Of a DNA stretch of 64,000 nt, positions 9,964 through 18,387 are shown one piece after another. Positions within the stretch are counted from its first letter, which is position 1; every line of letters starts with the position of its first letter. The notes below the pieces were generated by a model that did no database searches, was not told the origin of the DNA, and was given only the letters and a program-made list of their open reading frames with translations. Origin of the DNA: Leishmania infantum JPCM5 (Eukaryota; Euglenozoa; Kinetoplastea; Trypanosomatida; Trypanosomatidae); contig NC_009405.2 of the NCBI RefSeq assembly GCF_000002875.2, forward strand, positions 218,928-282,927. Reading direction: 5' to 3'. The position numbers were made by a program, and so were the translations under genes.

Positions 9964-11109
9964 ATGCACGCCACCTACTTGCAAAGGGTCACTCGGCATT
10001 TTTGCGAGGATAAAGGGAAAGAATTTGACATTGCGGCGGAGGTTAGACATGCAGGCCAGGCCACGGATGTGCGCCATCTCGTACCCTTGACAAAAGCGGG
10101 CATACAGCACTTTTCGACCTTTTTGCCACCAGTAAGAAGCAAAGATGACCTCGATACTCTGCCCGAGAGGCTGAAAGGGAGCGAGGAGCTTGGCTTCTCA
10201 CCTTTGTTCGACCCCTCTTTGATTGATGCGTGCTGCCAGCGCGGCATTTTTCCCTTGGCGATTGCAATCGACGACAACAATTTTCTCTTTGCTCCAAAGC
10301 TGCACGCGGAGAGGGCTGTTTGCGCGCTTGCTGAAGGCGCAGCACAGCGCAACCCTATGGATGGTTTTCCCTTCTGTGAGGGTGACGAGGGCATTTTCGA
10401 CAAGAATTGCCTGGGGGTTTCGCGAAAGCTCACAAAAGCGCCGAACGAAAGTACCCGTTGTCCCTCGTTCGACATTTTCATTAATCGAAAAGAGGACCTA
10501 GTCGACGTTTTTACGCTAATAAGGCGGCAGCATGGCGAAAATTGGCTGTGCGCGCCGCTACGAGTGTGTTTGCTACACATGTTTTTCAATCCAACCAAGT
10601 ACGCAACCAAAATTATTGTCACTGCTGTTCGTCATCGACAATATAGCAACGTGCCTATCTCAGGGAACTCACCTGTCATTCAAGAAGGGGAGCTCGTTGC
10701 ATGCGAAGTTGGCTATCTAGTTGGAGACATTTACGCTTCCGCAACCGGTGCATACTGTATTAGCGGCGGTGGGTCTCTGCAATTGAGCCTAACTGGCGTT
10801 TGCATGAAATCGGCTGGTTGCCGCTTATGGGATTTGGGAATGATGTTGAGATACAAGAAATCTCTGCAATGCGTTTCTTTACCTCGTAAAAAATGGCAAA
10901 AGATGGTCTCAGCGCGCCGCTCAATCCCCAACGAACATATTTTGAACTATTTGCGAGATTTGGAGAAAGGGCGCCCAGTGAGTGACTTTTTAAAAAGTGA
11001 CGTACCACCTGCCATCGCCGATCCGAACAGCAAGTCGCAACACAAGAAGCGGCTAAAGAAAGAGGCTGCTATCCAGCGAAAGGCAGAAAGAAGAAGGCTT
11101 GATCTATAG
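9964..11109 (+). CDS. Leucyl/phenylalanyl-tRNA-protein transferase (Aat-like)
   Basis: A 381-residue protein that looks like the bacterial Aat family, which moves Leu or Phe from charged tRNA to the N-terminus of proteins and marks them for degradation. What I see: an N-terminal segment with SPLFDPSLIDACCQRGIFPL (about 79-98), matching the family's 'RxGIFPW' block; then LFAPKLHAERAVC; and the catalytic-core pattern GELVACEVGYLVGDIYAS (about 242-259) where bacterial proteins have an 'ELVGGLYG' block, followed by an LSLTGVCMKSAGCRLWDLG helix and LPRKKW near the end of the fold. The aromatic W after RGIFP in bacteria is replaced (LAI). The C-terminal ~30 residues form a Lys/Arg-rich tail (KKRLKKEAAIQRKAERRR) not found in bacteria; it could bind RNA or target the nucleolus. 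I start at the ATG at 9964. Family call from motif memory. Confidence 0.65.
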   Translation: MHATYLQRVTRHFCEDKGKEFDIAAEVRHAGQATDVRHLVPLTKAGIQHFSTFLPPVRSKDDLDTLPERLKGSEELGFSPLFDPSLIDACCQRGIFPLAIAIDDNNFLFAPKLHAERAVCALAEGAAQRNPMDGFPFCEGDEGIFDKNCLGVSRKLTKAPNESTRCPSFDIFINRKEDLVDVFTLIRRQHGENWLCAPLRVCLLHMFFNPTKYATKIIVTAVRHRQYSNVPISGNSPVIQEGELVACEVGYLVGDIYASATGAYCISGGGSLQLSLTGVCMKSAGCRLWDLGMMLRYKKSLQCVSLPRKKWQKMVSARRSIPNEHILNYLRDLEKGRPVSDFLKSDVPPAIADPNSKSQHKKRLKKEAAIQRKAERRRLDL

Positions 11110-11531
11110 GCTTGATCAGCTACTTGGCTTTCAACAATATACGTATATATATATATATATGTATGTATTTGGTGGTCGTGTATTGTCTAGCTGTCTCACA
11201 TTTTGCGCCCCCAAGAGACGACAGCAGTAAAAAAAAAAGAGAGCATGTCCAGAAATAGGGAAGGCTTTGTAGCTGCCTCTCTCTTTCGTACACGTTCAGC
11301 CTTTTCTTCTATGGTGGCAACGTGTCGAACGAAGTACAATTCGGAAGGATCGTATGCGCAGACGTTTAATCCTTTCTCGTTAAACTATTTTGCTTCATGC
11401 TTTACCATCTCACTCTTTTCCTTTCCTTTAATTATCTCTATCTTTCGATGGCCTATTTTCTGCGTTTTCACTCACAACGCCAAAACTCCTTTGTGTGCTC
11501 ATTGCATTCTCGCGCGATCAAGGTGACAATC
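11110..11531. other. Intergenic with TA microsatellite and splice signal
   Basis: Holds a short (TA)n tract at about 11140-11165 and a T/C-rich stretch at about 11385-11455 in front of the ribosomal protein gene. No gene seen. Confidence 0.6.
11521..11522 (+). promoter_or_regulatory. Predicted spliced-leader acceptor for eL36
   Basis: First AG after the polypyrimidine tract at 11385-11455; only 9 nt before the ATG at 11532. Very short 5'UTRs are common for trypanosomatid ribosomal protein mRNAs. Predicted by eye. Confidence 0.45.
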
Positions 11532-11849
11532 ATGTCCGCACCTACTCCTCGCACCGGCATCATTGCCGGCTTCAACAAGGGTCACGTGACGACCCGCCGC
11601 CCGCGCCAGCCGTCGCCCAACGACCGCTTTGCCGTGCCTCACAAGCACCTGCGCGCTGTGAAGGCTATCATCGCTGATTTAGTAGGCTTGTCCCCCCTGG
11701 AGAAGCGTGTACAGGAGTTTCTGCGTGTCGGCAAGGAGAAGCGCGCCTTGAAGTACTGCAAGAAGCGTCTTGGAGATTTTACTGCGGCCAAGAAGAAGCG
11801 CTCGAAGATGGAGGAGGCGCTGCGTCACACAACCAAGAAGCACCATTAA
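11532..11849 (+). CDS. RPL36: 60S ribosomal protein L36 (eL36)
   Basis: A 105-residue, highly basic protein of the large cytosolic ribosomal subunit. It matches eukaryotic eL36 across its length: GIIAGFNKGH near the N-terminus (about 9-18), the RPSP-like RRPRQPSP segment, and the family's core LSPLEKRVQEFLRVGKEKRA (about 53-72) followed by KKRLGDFTAAKKKRSKMEE. Length is usual for the family. The frame is open upstream, but the predicted acceptor at 11521 puts the start at the ATG at 11532. Codons end almost always in G or C, as expected for a highly expressed gene. Confidence 0.93.
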   Translation: MSAPTPRTGIIAGFNKGHVTTRRPRQPSPNDRFAVPHKHLRAVKAIIADLVGLSPLEKRVQEFLRVGKEKRALKYCKKRLGDFTAAKKKRSKMEEALRHTTKKHH

Positions 11850-12116
11850 AGTATTCGGCAGCTGTCATCACTTTTTTTTCTACTTTGGCAAAACATCAAG
11901 CGAGAACATAAGAAAACAACAACAACAAAAAAACAATATAATGATAAAAAAGCGCTATCACAGTGACTAACTGCACCTTTTCCATGCGAGCTACTCCTGT
12001 GCTCTGTTGCCCTCGCTTTTGTGACGGTGCCTGTGATATCGATTGACGCTCTACTATTCCTTTTGCACCCTCATCTCTGTTCTCTCTTGAACCGCTGCAC
12101 TACTCATCTGTGTGAC

Positions 12117-12455
12117 ATGAAGGCAGATTGCTCTTTATCCTCTCACCAGCTCAAGAAGCTCGACAAGAAGATGGGAGACAGTACCATTATTGATCGTGAT
12201 GCACTCACCGAATCACAGAAATGGTCATATATTACGGACAATACATTGAAGATGATGAGCTTGGGATTTCTCTGCGGCGGTGCCGTTTCAATGGTTGTAT
12301 TTCGCTCGGTCGCGTCTCGCGCAGCTGTCACCGCGTTCGGCACAGGGTGTGGCATTGGAAAGTCGTACGTCGATACAAAGTACGTTTTAGGTCATGATGT
12401 TGCTGCTGAAACGGTCTGGTCTGCACAAGTAGCACCACCAAAGAGTAGCACGTAA
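12117..12455 (+). CDS. MIC10: MIC10-like subunit of the MICOS complex
   Basis: A 112-residue small membrane protein resembling Mic10, the inner-membrane protein that oligomerises to bend membranes at crista junctions. Two hydrophobic hairpin segments are visible: about 46-63 with the glycine pair SLGFLCGGAVSMVVF, and about 68-83 with GTGCGIGKSY, the Gly-x-Gly-x-Gly motif that is the hallmark of Mic10 transmembrane helix 2. A polar N-terminus precedes and a short tail follows. T. brucei is known to have Mic10 paralogues, and this fits in size. Start chosen at the ATG at 12117; the in-frame ATG at 12171 (MGDSTIIDRD) is a plausible alternative giving 94 residues. It lies just upstream of the ATP synthase c-subunit gene. 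Confidence 0.75.
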   Translation: MKADCSLSSHQLKKLDKKMGDSTIIDRDALTESQKWSYITDNTLKMMSLGFLCGGAVSMVVFRSVASRAAVTAFGTGCGIGKSYVDTKYVLGHDVAAETVWSAQVAPPKSST

Positions 12456-12805
12456 GTCTTTTCTCTCTACAAGTACGCCATCTTATTTTTCCAGCGAAGT
12501 TCCGGCAGAGTTCAGAACAAGAAAACAAATAAAACGTAGACAAAAAGCAAGAGCAGTTGCACCACGTCGCCCCTCAGCTATCTGAACTCTCTCTTATCTA
12601 CTCACCCACTTCGTTAATAGTCTACAGAGGAGGTCTTGCATGCCTTTTGGCTGCTGTCTCTCGCCCTATGTACTTTCTTATTCATGTCCTACCTATGGCT
12701 CCCTGCTGCTCTCTTTTCAGTGAATCCATATTTTTCTCCATAATAGTCCCGGGTACTTTTCACACTCTTACTCTTTCCAAAAACAGCCTTTTCATTTACG
12801 CGAAG
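12456..12805. other. Intergenic with splice signal for subunit c
   Basis: About 350 bp of pyrimidine-rich spacer. A T/C tract at about 12730-12780 is followed by AG at 12785-12786, which would give a 19-nt 5'UTR for the downstream gene. No separate gene seen. Confidence 0.5.
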
Positions 12806-13126
12806 ATGATGCGCCGTGTGATCGCCCAGCCCGTCGCCCGTCGCGCGGCGGCCGCCTCCAATGCGCTCGTGGTTGCCCCTCGCCAGGCCTCCACTGTCGC
12901 CCTCTCCGTCCAGGGCCTGCACTACGTCGGCACCGGTCTCGCCGCCATCGCCCTCGGTGGTGTTGGCTTGGGTATCGGTGCCATCTTTGGCTGCTTGCTG
13001 ATAGGCTGCGCTCGCCAGCCCAACCTGACCAAGATGCTCTTCAACTACGCCATTCTCGGCTTCGCCCTGACGGAGGCCATTGGCCTGTTCGCGCTGATGC
13101 TCGCCTTCCTCATGCTCTTCTCGTAG
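12806..13126 (+). CDS. Mitochondrial ATP synthase subunit c (ATPase subunit 9)
   Basis: A 106-residue nuclear-encoded precursor of the proteolipid that forms the c-ring of the F1Fo ATP synthase rotor. Residues 1-30 are an Arg/Ala-rich presequence (MMRRVIAQPVARRAAAASNA). Mature helix 1 (about 42-66) carries the glycine-rich GGVGLGIGAIFG pattern needed for tight ring packing, the polar loop reads ARQP (69-72), and helix 2 carries the proton-carrying carboxylate, Glu90, in FALTEAIGLF. All diagnostic features of the family are intact. I start at the first of two tandem ATGs (12806), 19 nt after the predicted acceptor. Very strong G/C-ending codon bias suggests high expression. Confidence 0.95.
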   Translation: MMRRVIAQPVARRAAAASNALVVAPRQASTVALSVQGLHYVGTGLAAIALGGVGLGIGAIFGCLLIGCARQPNLTKMLFNYAILGFALTEAIGLFALMLAFLMLFS

Positions 13127-13664
13127 AGTGCCCGTGAATCGTTCCAATGAATTCTACTATCGTCTGGTGTATGCGAACTTCTAGGATCCTTTGTTTTGTG
13201 TATTCTGACGTAATATTTCTCTTGTGGTAAAATAGTTGTGTAGGCAGCGTTAGTTACTATATGAGGCGAAAAAAAAAACAATGAAAACAAAAAGTGGATG
13301 CCAATATCTGTCTATAGCGGTTTTATGGCGCTCTCTTGCCCTTAAACGAAGCATATCGGTTGCTGTGGGCAGTGGGCAGCTCAATTGAGATTGCACAATG
13401 GCTCGAGCTCTGTGGCACGACGTGGGCTGGCTTACAGGGAGCAAAGGTGGGGAAGGATAAAATGCGCTGTTCTCATCTTTGCGCCCGTCGCACAATCGGT
13501 CTTCTTGTCTCTCTAGACAGCGAAAACACACGCACATACGAATAAGCCCGTGAAAGAGAAAAGGCGTTCGCCTGCTTGAAAACAAGTATGCTCTACTTAT
13601 TTCCCTCTCCCTTCTCCGTTCTTTATTTGTGCTCAAACTAATAGATTGCGCTTTTTTCCTGAAG
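13127..13664. other. Intergenic, no gene seen
   Basis: 538 bp; the 3'UTR of the subunit c gene and leader of the next. A T/C-rich stretch at about 13594-13620 lies before the next start. Confidence 0.5.
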
Positions 13665-15833
13665 ATGCAACGTTTTGCAGTTTCGAATGATGGTAAGCTG
13701 GCATGGGGCTCTTGCTTCGCGAGCTGCCACGGAGGTCAAGTACCGGCATCCATCAAGCTTGTGAAGAAAGCTGGCGACGGCGACAGGGTGGAACCCGCTT
13801 GTGTGGCTTTTTCTTCTTTCGACGTGGAGCGCTCAGCACGCTTCGGTATCAAGACTAGCTACAGCGCGGGTGACCATGTAGTCCTCGCGTTCAATGACCC
13901 CGACTCATTTTTTGCGGCCACTATTGTGCGCTGTGACACGTGGGCTGTGCAGTGGGCAATAGAAAAGGCTGCGTGTCTTACTGACGCTTCCGTAACACAG
14001 CTGGCGGCTTTGTGCGCGAATACGGTGTGCGGTGTGGCGACGGCGTCTTGTAGCGCTTCCTCATCATCCCCGGTGCAGCGCCTTTTTGTTGCCTCCCGTT
14101 TTGATGTCCCTACATCAAGTCGCAAAGCAAACAAGGAGTGGAGGCAGTTCCTGGCTCCTCCGAGGTCGATTGAGACGGGGCTGGAGGAGGAGGGAATCGC
14201 ATCCATTAGCGCATTCGACAAGAACACTCTTCTTGCTCTAACAGGGAAAGGCTCTCTGGCGCTGGTGCGCCTGGATGCTAGGGCACTGAAGGAACAGCCG
14301 GCTTCGGCATCGGCTTTCTACACCGTGCAGCGAATCCAGTGCAAGCTAGCACTAGCAAGCATTCGATCTCGCATTGTGGTCTACAACGATGACAAGGAGC
14401 ACGCTTATGCAGCCGTCTACTCAGTTTCCGAAAAGGCGATGGAGCTTGTCTATTTTCATCAGACTACGGCGGAAATATCCTCGCGCGCTGGTGAGAGGGC
14501 GGCGACCGTCCTGAAAGTGGCCACGAGCATCCCTATCGACGACTTGCGCTTTGCCGGGTCGTTTCACCTTGCCGTGAGCTGCTCACGCATAAAGGAGAAT
14601 ATGCAGTTTGTCGGCCTCATTCCTGGCGCCGACGCGCTGGAAGCGATGGTCTTCGACCCTCTCACGGTGCCATACGCTCCCATCACTACGCTATACAGCG
14701 AGTCGACGGAGGAGTTCGTAGTGATCTCTTCGTCTCAAGAGGTTGCAGCATTTTCCACACTGACGAACGAGCAGAAGGTCGCCTCACTCATCGGGACGAC
14801 GCTGAAGTTTTCGACTGGCTCCTTTTCTCAGGCCTCGCTGAACAAGGCTGCTTGGGGACTGATCTCCAACCCGTTTCGTCACTATGGCCCGAAAACCAGG
14901 CGCCATACAGAGGAAGAAAGCGGCGCGAACGAAGAGGAGGACTTGCAGTTGCTGCAAGGTGCTGGTGCCCGGTCTGCCGGTCGCTGGACCCCTTTGACGC
15001 TGTGCTACGCGTTGGCAACTCTCCGGTCATCCTTGCCCACGACGCAGGTTGCAGTGTTCGCCGTGGAGACTGCGCCGTTCCTGCACACGCGACTCATCAA
15101 GCAGTGGCACAATGCCACCACTGGGCTCAAGACGATCCTGGGAGCGGCTTCCACAGAACTAACTGGAGCTCTCGCGCTTCCGTGGAATCCGCGACATGTT
15201 CGCCGTGCCTTGCGCCTCTTCAGTCAAGACGAGCTCTCCTCTCTTCTTCATCGCATCGCGACGACGATAGCGGCCAGCGAGCGTGTGGTTTCCCCGGTCT
15301 CGTACCCTGATGCCACCACGACCGCTGTCGACATTGCACTGCATGTGATCACACTGGCTCGGCAGATGGGTGCCACATTGAAGCCAGAGGACGTGAGGAT
15401 CGTCGCCATTATTCTGCGAGCGGCTCGCGAGAGCAGCCACGAGCTGTTGCGCTACGCCAGCTGCATGGAGCTGCTGATGGAGAGCCATTTACAGCAGAGG
15501 GCCATGGATCGCGTCTTGGCACGCCGTGCCTCTGCACGCGACGAGGCTGATGAGGTGTCGCAGACTCTGGAGGGGAACTTTTACGGCATCGCGGCCGAGC
15601 TGCAGACTGAGCGGACACTACACACACGCTACACGTCAAACGCGTGGGCGCAGCACCTGGGCAAGTGCAAAGTGCAGTACAAGGCGGAAGCCGAAAGCGC
15701 GTTGCGGCTCCTTGCAGCAGCGCACCATAAGAGCGAGAAAACGATGGAATGCGCTCTCAGTGACTGGCGGCAGCTTGGTTCCACGCCGCACCAAGACCCG
15801 TTGCTGAACCAATTTGAGCACGCACTCCTGTAG
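13665..15833 (+). CDS. Large protein of unknown function
   Basis: A 722-residue protein started at the ATG at 13665 (MQRFAVSNDGKLAWGS), since the open frame upstream contains no earlier ATG. I do not recognise it. The N-terminal ~430 residues are rich in short beta-type segments (patterns like LALTGKGSLALVRLD and FIVVY/AAVYSVSEKAM repeats), compatible with a degenerate beta-propeller. There is an acidic linker at about 410-440 (RRHTEEESGANEEEDLQLL). The last ~280 residues are clearly helical, with SQDELSSLLHRIATTIAASE and ALHVITLARQMGATLKPEDV. No signal peptide or membrane helix. A scaffold-type protein with a propeller head and helical tail is my reading; no function is claimed. Confidence 0.8.
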   Translation: MQRFAVSNDGKLAWGSCFASCHGGQVPASIKLVKKAGDGDRVEPACVAFSSFDVERSARFGIKTSYSAGDHVVLAFNDPDSFFAATIVRCDTWAVQWAIEKAACLTDASVTQLAALCANTVCGVATASCSASSSSPVQRLFVASRFDVPTSSRKANKEWRQFLAPPRSIETGLEEEGIASISAFDKNTLLALTGKGSLALVRLDARALKEQPASASAFYTVQRIQCKLALASIRSRIVVYNDDKEHAYAAVYSVSEKAMELVYFHQTTAEISSRAGERAATVLKVATSIPIDDLRFAGSFHLAVSCSRIKENMQFVGLIPGADALEAMVFDPLTVPYAPITTLYSESTEEFVVISSSQEVAAFSTLTNEQKVASLIGTTLKFSTGSFSQASLNKAAWGLISNPFRHYGPKTRRHTEEESGANEEEDLQLLQGAGARSAGRWTPLTLCYALATLRSSLPTTQVAVFAVETAPFLHTRLIKQWHNATTGLKTILGAASTELTGALALPWNPRHVRRALRLFSQDELSSLLHRIATTIAASERVVSPVSYPDATTTAVDIALHVITLARQMGATLKPEDVRIVAIILRAARESSHELLRYASCMELLMESHLQQRAMDRVLARRASARDEADEVSQTLEGNFYGIAAELQTERTLHTRYTSNAWAQHLGKCKVQYKAEAESALRLLAAAHHKSEKTMECALSDWRQLGSTPHQDPLLNQFEHALL

Positions 15834-16962
15834 GTCGTTACGGGGAATCGGGGCGGCAATCATGCGTGATGGTGTTTGACGCTGAAGCCGAGGAAGTTTC
15901 AGCCGCCTGCAGCATCAGCGAAGTGCACGCAGACTGTTCTAGGATTCTTCTCGAGAACCACTGCAGCGTCACGAGTAAAATGCGGTACGGAGGAAAATTA
16001 CGATTAAGGTAAACCCGTAACCCACGCGTGCGAATCGCCGAGCGCGTCGTGTCTTTGTCAAGGAACAAACAACCAAAACAGTCAGAACAAGGTGCTCACC
16101 ATAAGTATGGGAAGGAGGAGACGGTTTTTCACAATCGGTAGATACTCGCTGCGATCTTCTCTGTTGATAGATGGCTGTGGTTTGCAGGAGTCACGTGCCT
16201 GGCGGTGCTTCATCTTTACAAGCACTAGGCAACTCTTGGGAGGGAGGGGTAGGAGCGCGTGTTCGTGATGTCTTGCCCTTCCCTCGCATAGCATCTCTAC
16301 CCTTACTGCTCTCCGCGCGAATGTCTGCAATGACAGATACTTCATGACAAGTGCTGAGCATCTTCTGCTACCACCATCTTCCCTTTCGACTCCTTCGCCT
16401 TTTTCTTTCTTGCTGCTTTCCACCTTATGGTCCTCTTTCAAAGCTTTCGTGCCAAAGCAGGACACGTGTACACAAAAGAGAAACCAGAACACACACACAC
16501 GCCCATACATACACGCATAGCCGTTTCACTTCTCCGCCTTGTGGTCACTTGTCTCTTTCTCTCTCCTTCTCTATTCGGTAATCTCAAATCGTTGAGACGC
16601 GCCCCCTTTTTGGCCCTTCTTCTTTGTACAGCCCACAAGAAGCAAAGAGCACGCTGCCTCGAGCGGTATCTGCGTTTCTCTATCTTTTTTTCTTTTGGTA
16701 CCCTCCCTCTTGCCTTGTGCCGCCGTAAGATTCCATACACCTCTGTGCGCCACACCATTGTCACTCTCCTCTTCCCCCCTCTTTCTCGGCTCTCTACAGC
16801 TGAGCAGCTCGCAAGCCTCTTGTCCCCTTTTCAGCACTCCTTGCCCTAGTTTTAGAGCAGCTCGCAGCCTTTTGTTTTTCTCCTCCATCCCTCGCTCGTT
16901 CGGCTTTGCGGCTGAGGGGATACAAGTGCGTTCATCGAAAGTTGCACAGGCCGCAGTGAACC
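15834..16962. other. Intergenic, pyrimidine-rich on the right
   Basis: 1.1 kb with no gene seen. From about 16350 it is strongly T/C-rich (tracts near 16545-16575 and 16690-16790), as expected of the trans-splicing region before the RPN5 gene; a short CA run lies at 16490-16500. Confidence 0.5.
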
Positions 16963-18387
16963 ATGGCGGACAACGAATGGAAGGGAGCCAGCTTCAAGCA
17001 GGATGAGGACCATTCTGCGGAGACGGCAAAGCTGCTAGAGCGGGTGAACGCGACAACGATACCTGTTCTTCTTCGCAGCAGCAACGCAAAGCTGGGTGAC
17101 ATCGTCGCTGAACTGCTTGCGCTGGAAAAGGTGTCCCGTCTCGGCGGCGATGCTGCCTCTACGAAGCTGCTGGCGGTGGAGGTGCTGCGCATCTACCGCA
17201 CGCAGAATGAACTGGACCAAATGCTCGAAACACTGGACATGCTGATGAAAAAGCGCGGCCAGACCAAGCAGGCTCAGAGCGCCATGATCGCCGAGTGCGC
17301 AATCGTCCTGACGGACGACTCCTTGGCGAAGGAGAAGCAGGAGGAGGTGCTCGAGCGCCTGGCCTACGTGACGGAGAACAAGATCCACGTCGAGCTGGAG
17401 CATGCACGTTTCACCATTGAGCTGGCGACTCTTCATGAGGCGGCGGGCCGCAAGCGCTCCGCGTGCGATATGCTGCGCACGCTGCACATCGAAACCATCA
17501 CAAACATGCCGCGCTTAGAGAAGCTGGAGGCGCTGAATCAGCAGATCCGCCTCTGCCTAGAGCTGGAGGACTACGACCACATCCCTCTTGTTTCAAGAAA
17601 AATCAATCATCGCGGTCTTGGCCGCGACGAAGCCCAGCAGCAGAAGCTCAAGTACTTTGAGCTCATGCGCGCATACTATGCACACAAGGAGTCCTTCTTC
17701 AACGTTGGCCGGTGCTGGTACGAGATGTATAACACCGTGAAGAGCACCGATGACAAGCTGTCTGCCTTAAGCAACATGGTGGTACACTATCTCATCGCCG
17801 AGAATGCTACCGCGAAGGAAATCGAGGACCTGGCGGAGTGCACGGCGTTTGCACCTGCCACCAAGCTGCATGATCGTGTTGCAGCTCTTTCAACCATTAG
17901 CGAGAAGCTGAGGAGCGACCTGGAGGACATCCCGCAGCTGTACGCACTTCTGCAGCGCTTCAACAGTATTGAGCTGATCCAGGAGAGGGTCTCCTCGGAG
18001 GTGGAGGTGCTGTGCCAGACCCACCCCGAGCTGGCTCCGTACCCTGCGCGTCAGGAACTGCTCAGCAACCGCTGCAGCGAGCACGACATCATGGTCATTG
18101 CCCGCTTCTACACTCGCATCCCACTCAAGCGTCTTGCGGAGCTGGTGCATCTGTCGCCAGAGCATACGGAGATGTTCATCATGACAATGGTCACGAACAA
18201 GACCTTGTACGCGAAGATGGACCGTGTGGATGAGCTGGTGGTGTTCGAGGCGCGAAAGAACACGACGGAGGTCGTTGCGTCGTGGAACGACTCGGTCGAA
18301 CGCAGCGTTTCACTGCTCGACAAGGCATCGCACCTCATTACAAAGGAGCGGATGCTGCACAACCTTGCCTCGCGGAAAGTCCACTAG
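16963..18387 (+). CDS. RPN5: 26S proteasome regulatory subunit RPN5
   Basis: A 474-residue non-ATPase subunit of the proteasome lid (PSMD12 in animals), a scaffold of the 19S regulatory particle. The protein is helical throughout, with TPR/PCI-type repeats (for example LDMLMKKRGQTKQAQSAMI at about 91-109 and the conserved LEALNQQIRLCLE at about 188-200). The C-terminal PCI domain is clear: EHDIMVIARFYTRIPLKRLA (about 367-386), then ELVHLSPEHTEMFI, DRVDELVVFEA and a final helix. Length is typical. The start at 16963 (ACCATGGCGG) has a good context. No unusual features; a housekeeping gene of the ubiquitin-proteasome pathway. Confidence 0.9.
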   Translation: MADNEWKGASFKQDEDHSAETAKLLERVNATTIPVLLRSSNAKLGDIVAELLALEKVSRLGGDAASTKLLAVEVLRIYRTQNELDQMLETLDMLMKKRGQTKQAQSAMIAECAIVLTDDSLAKEKQEEVLERLAYVTENKIHVELEHARFTIELATLHEAAGRKRSACDMLRTLHIETITNMPRLEKLEALNQQIRLCLELEDYDHIPLVSRKINHRGLGRDEAQQQKLKYFELMRAYYAHKESFFNVGRCWYEMYNTVKSTDDKLSALSNMVVHYLIAENATAKEIEDLAECTAFAPATKLHDRVAALSTISEKLRSDLEDIPQLYALLQRFNSIELIQERVSSEVEVLCQTHPELAPYPARQELLSNRCSEHDIMVIARFYTRIPLKRLAELVHLSPEHTEMFIMTMVTNKTLYAKMDRVDELVVFEARKNTTEVVASWNDSVERSVSLLDKASHLITKERMLHNLASRKVH

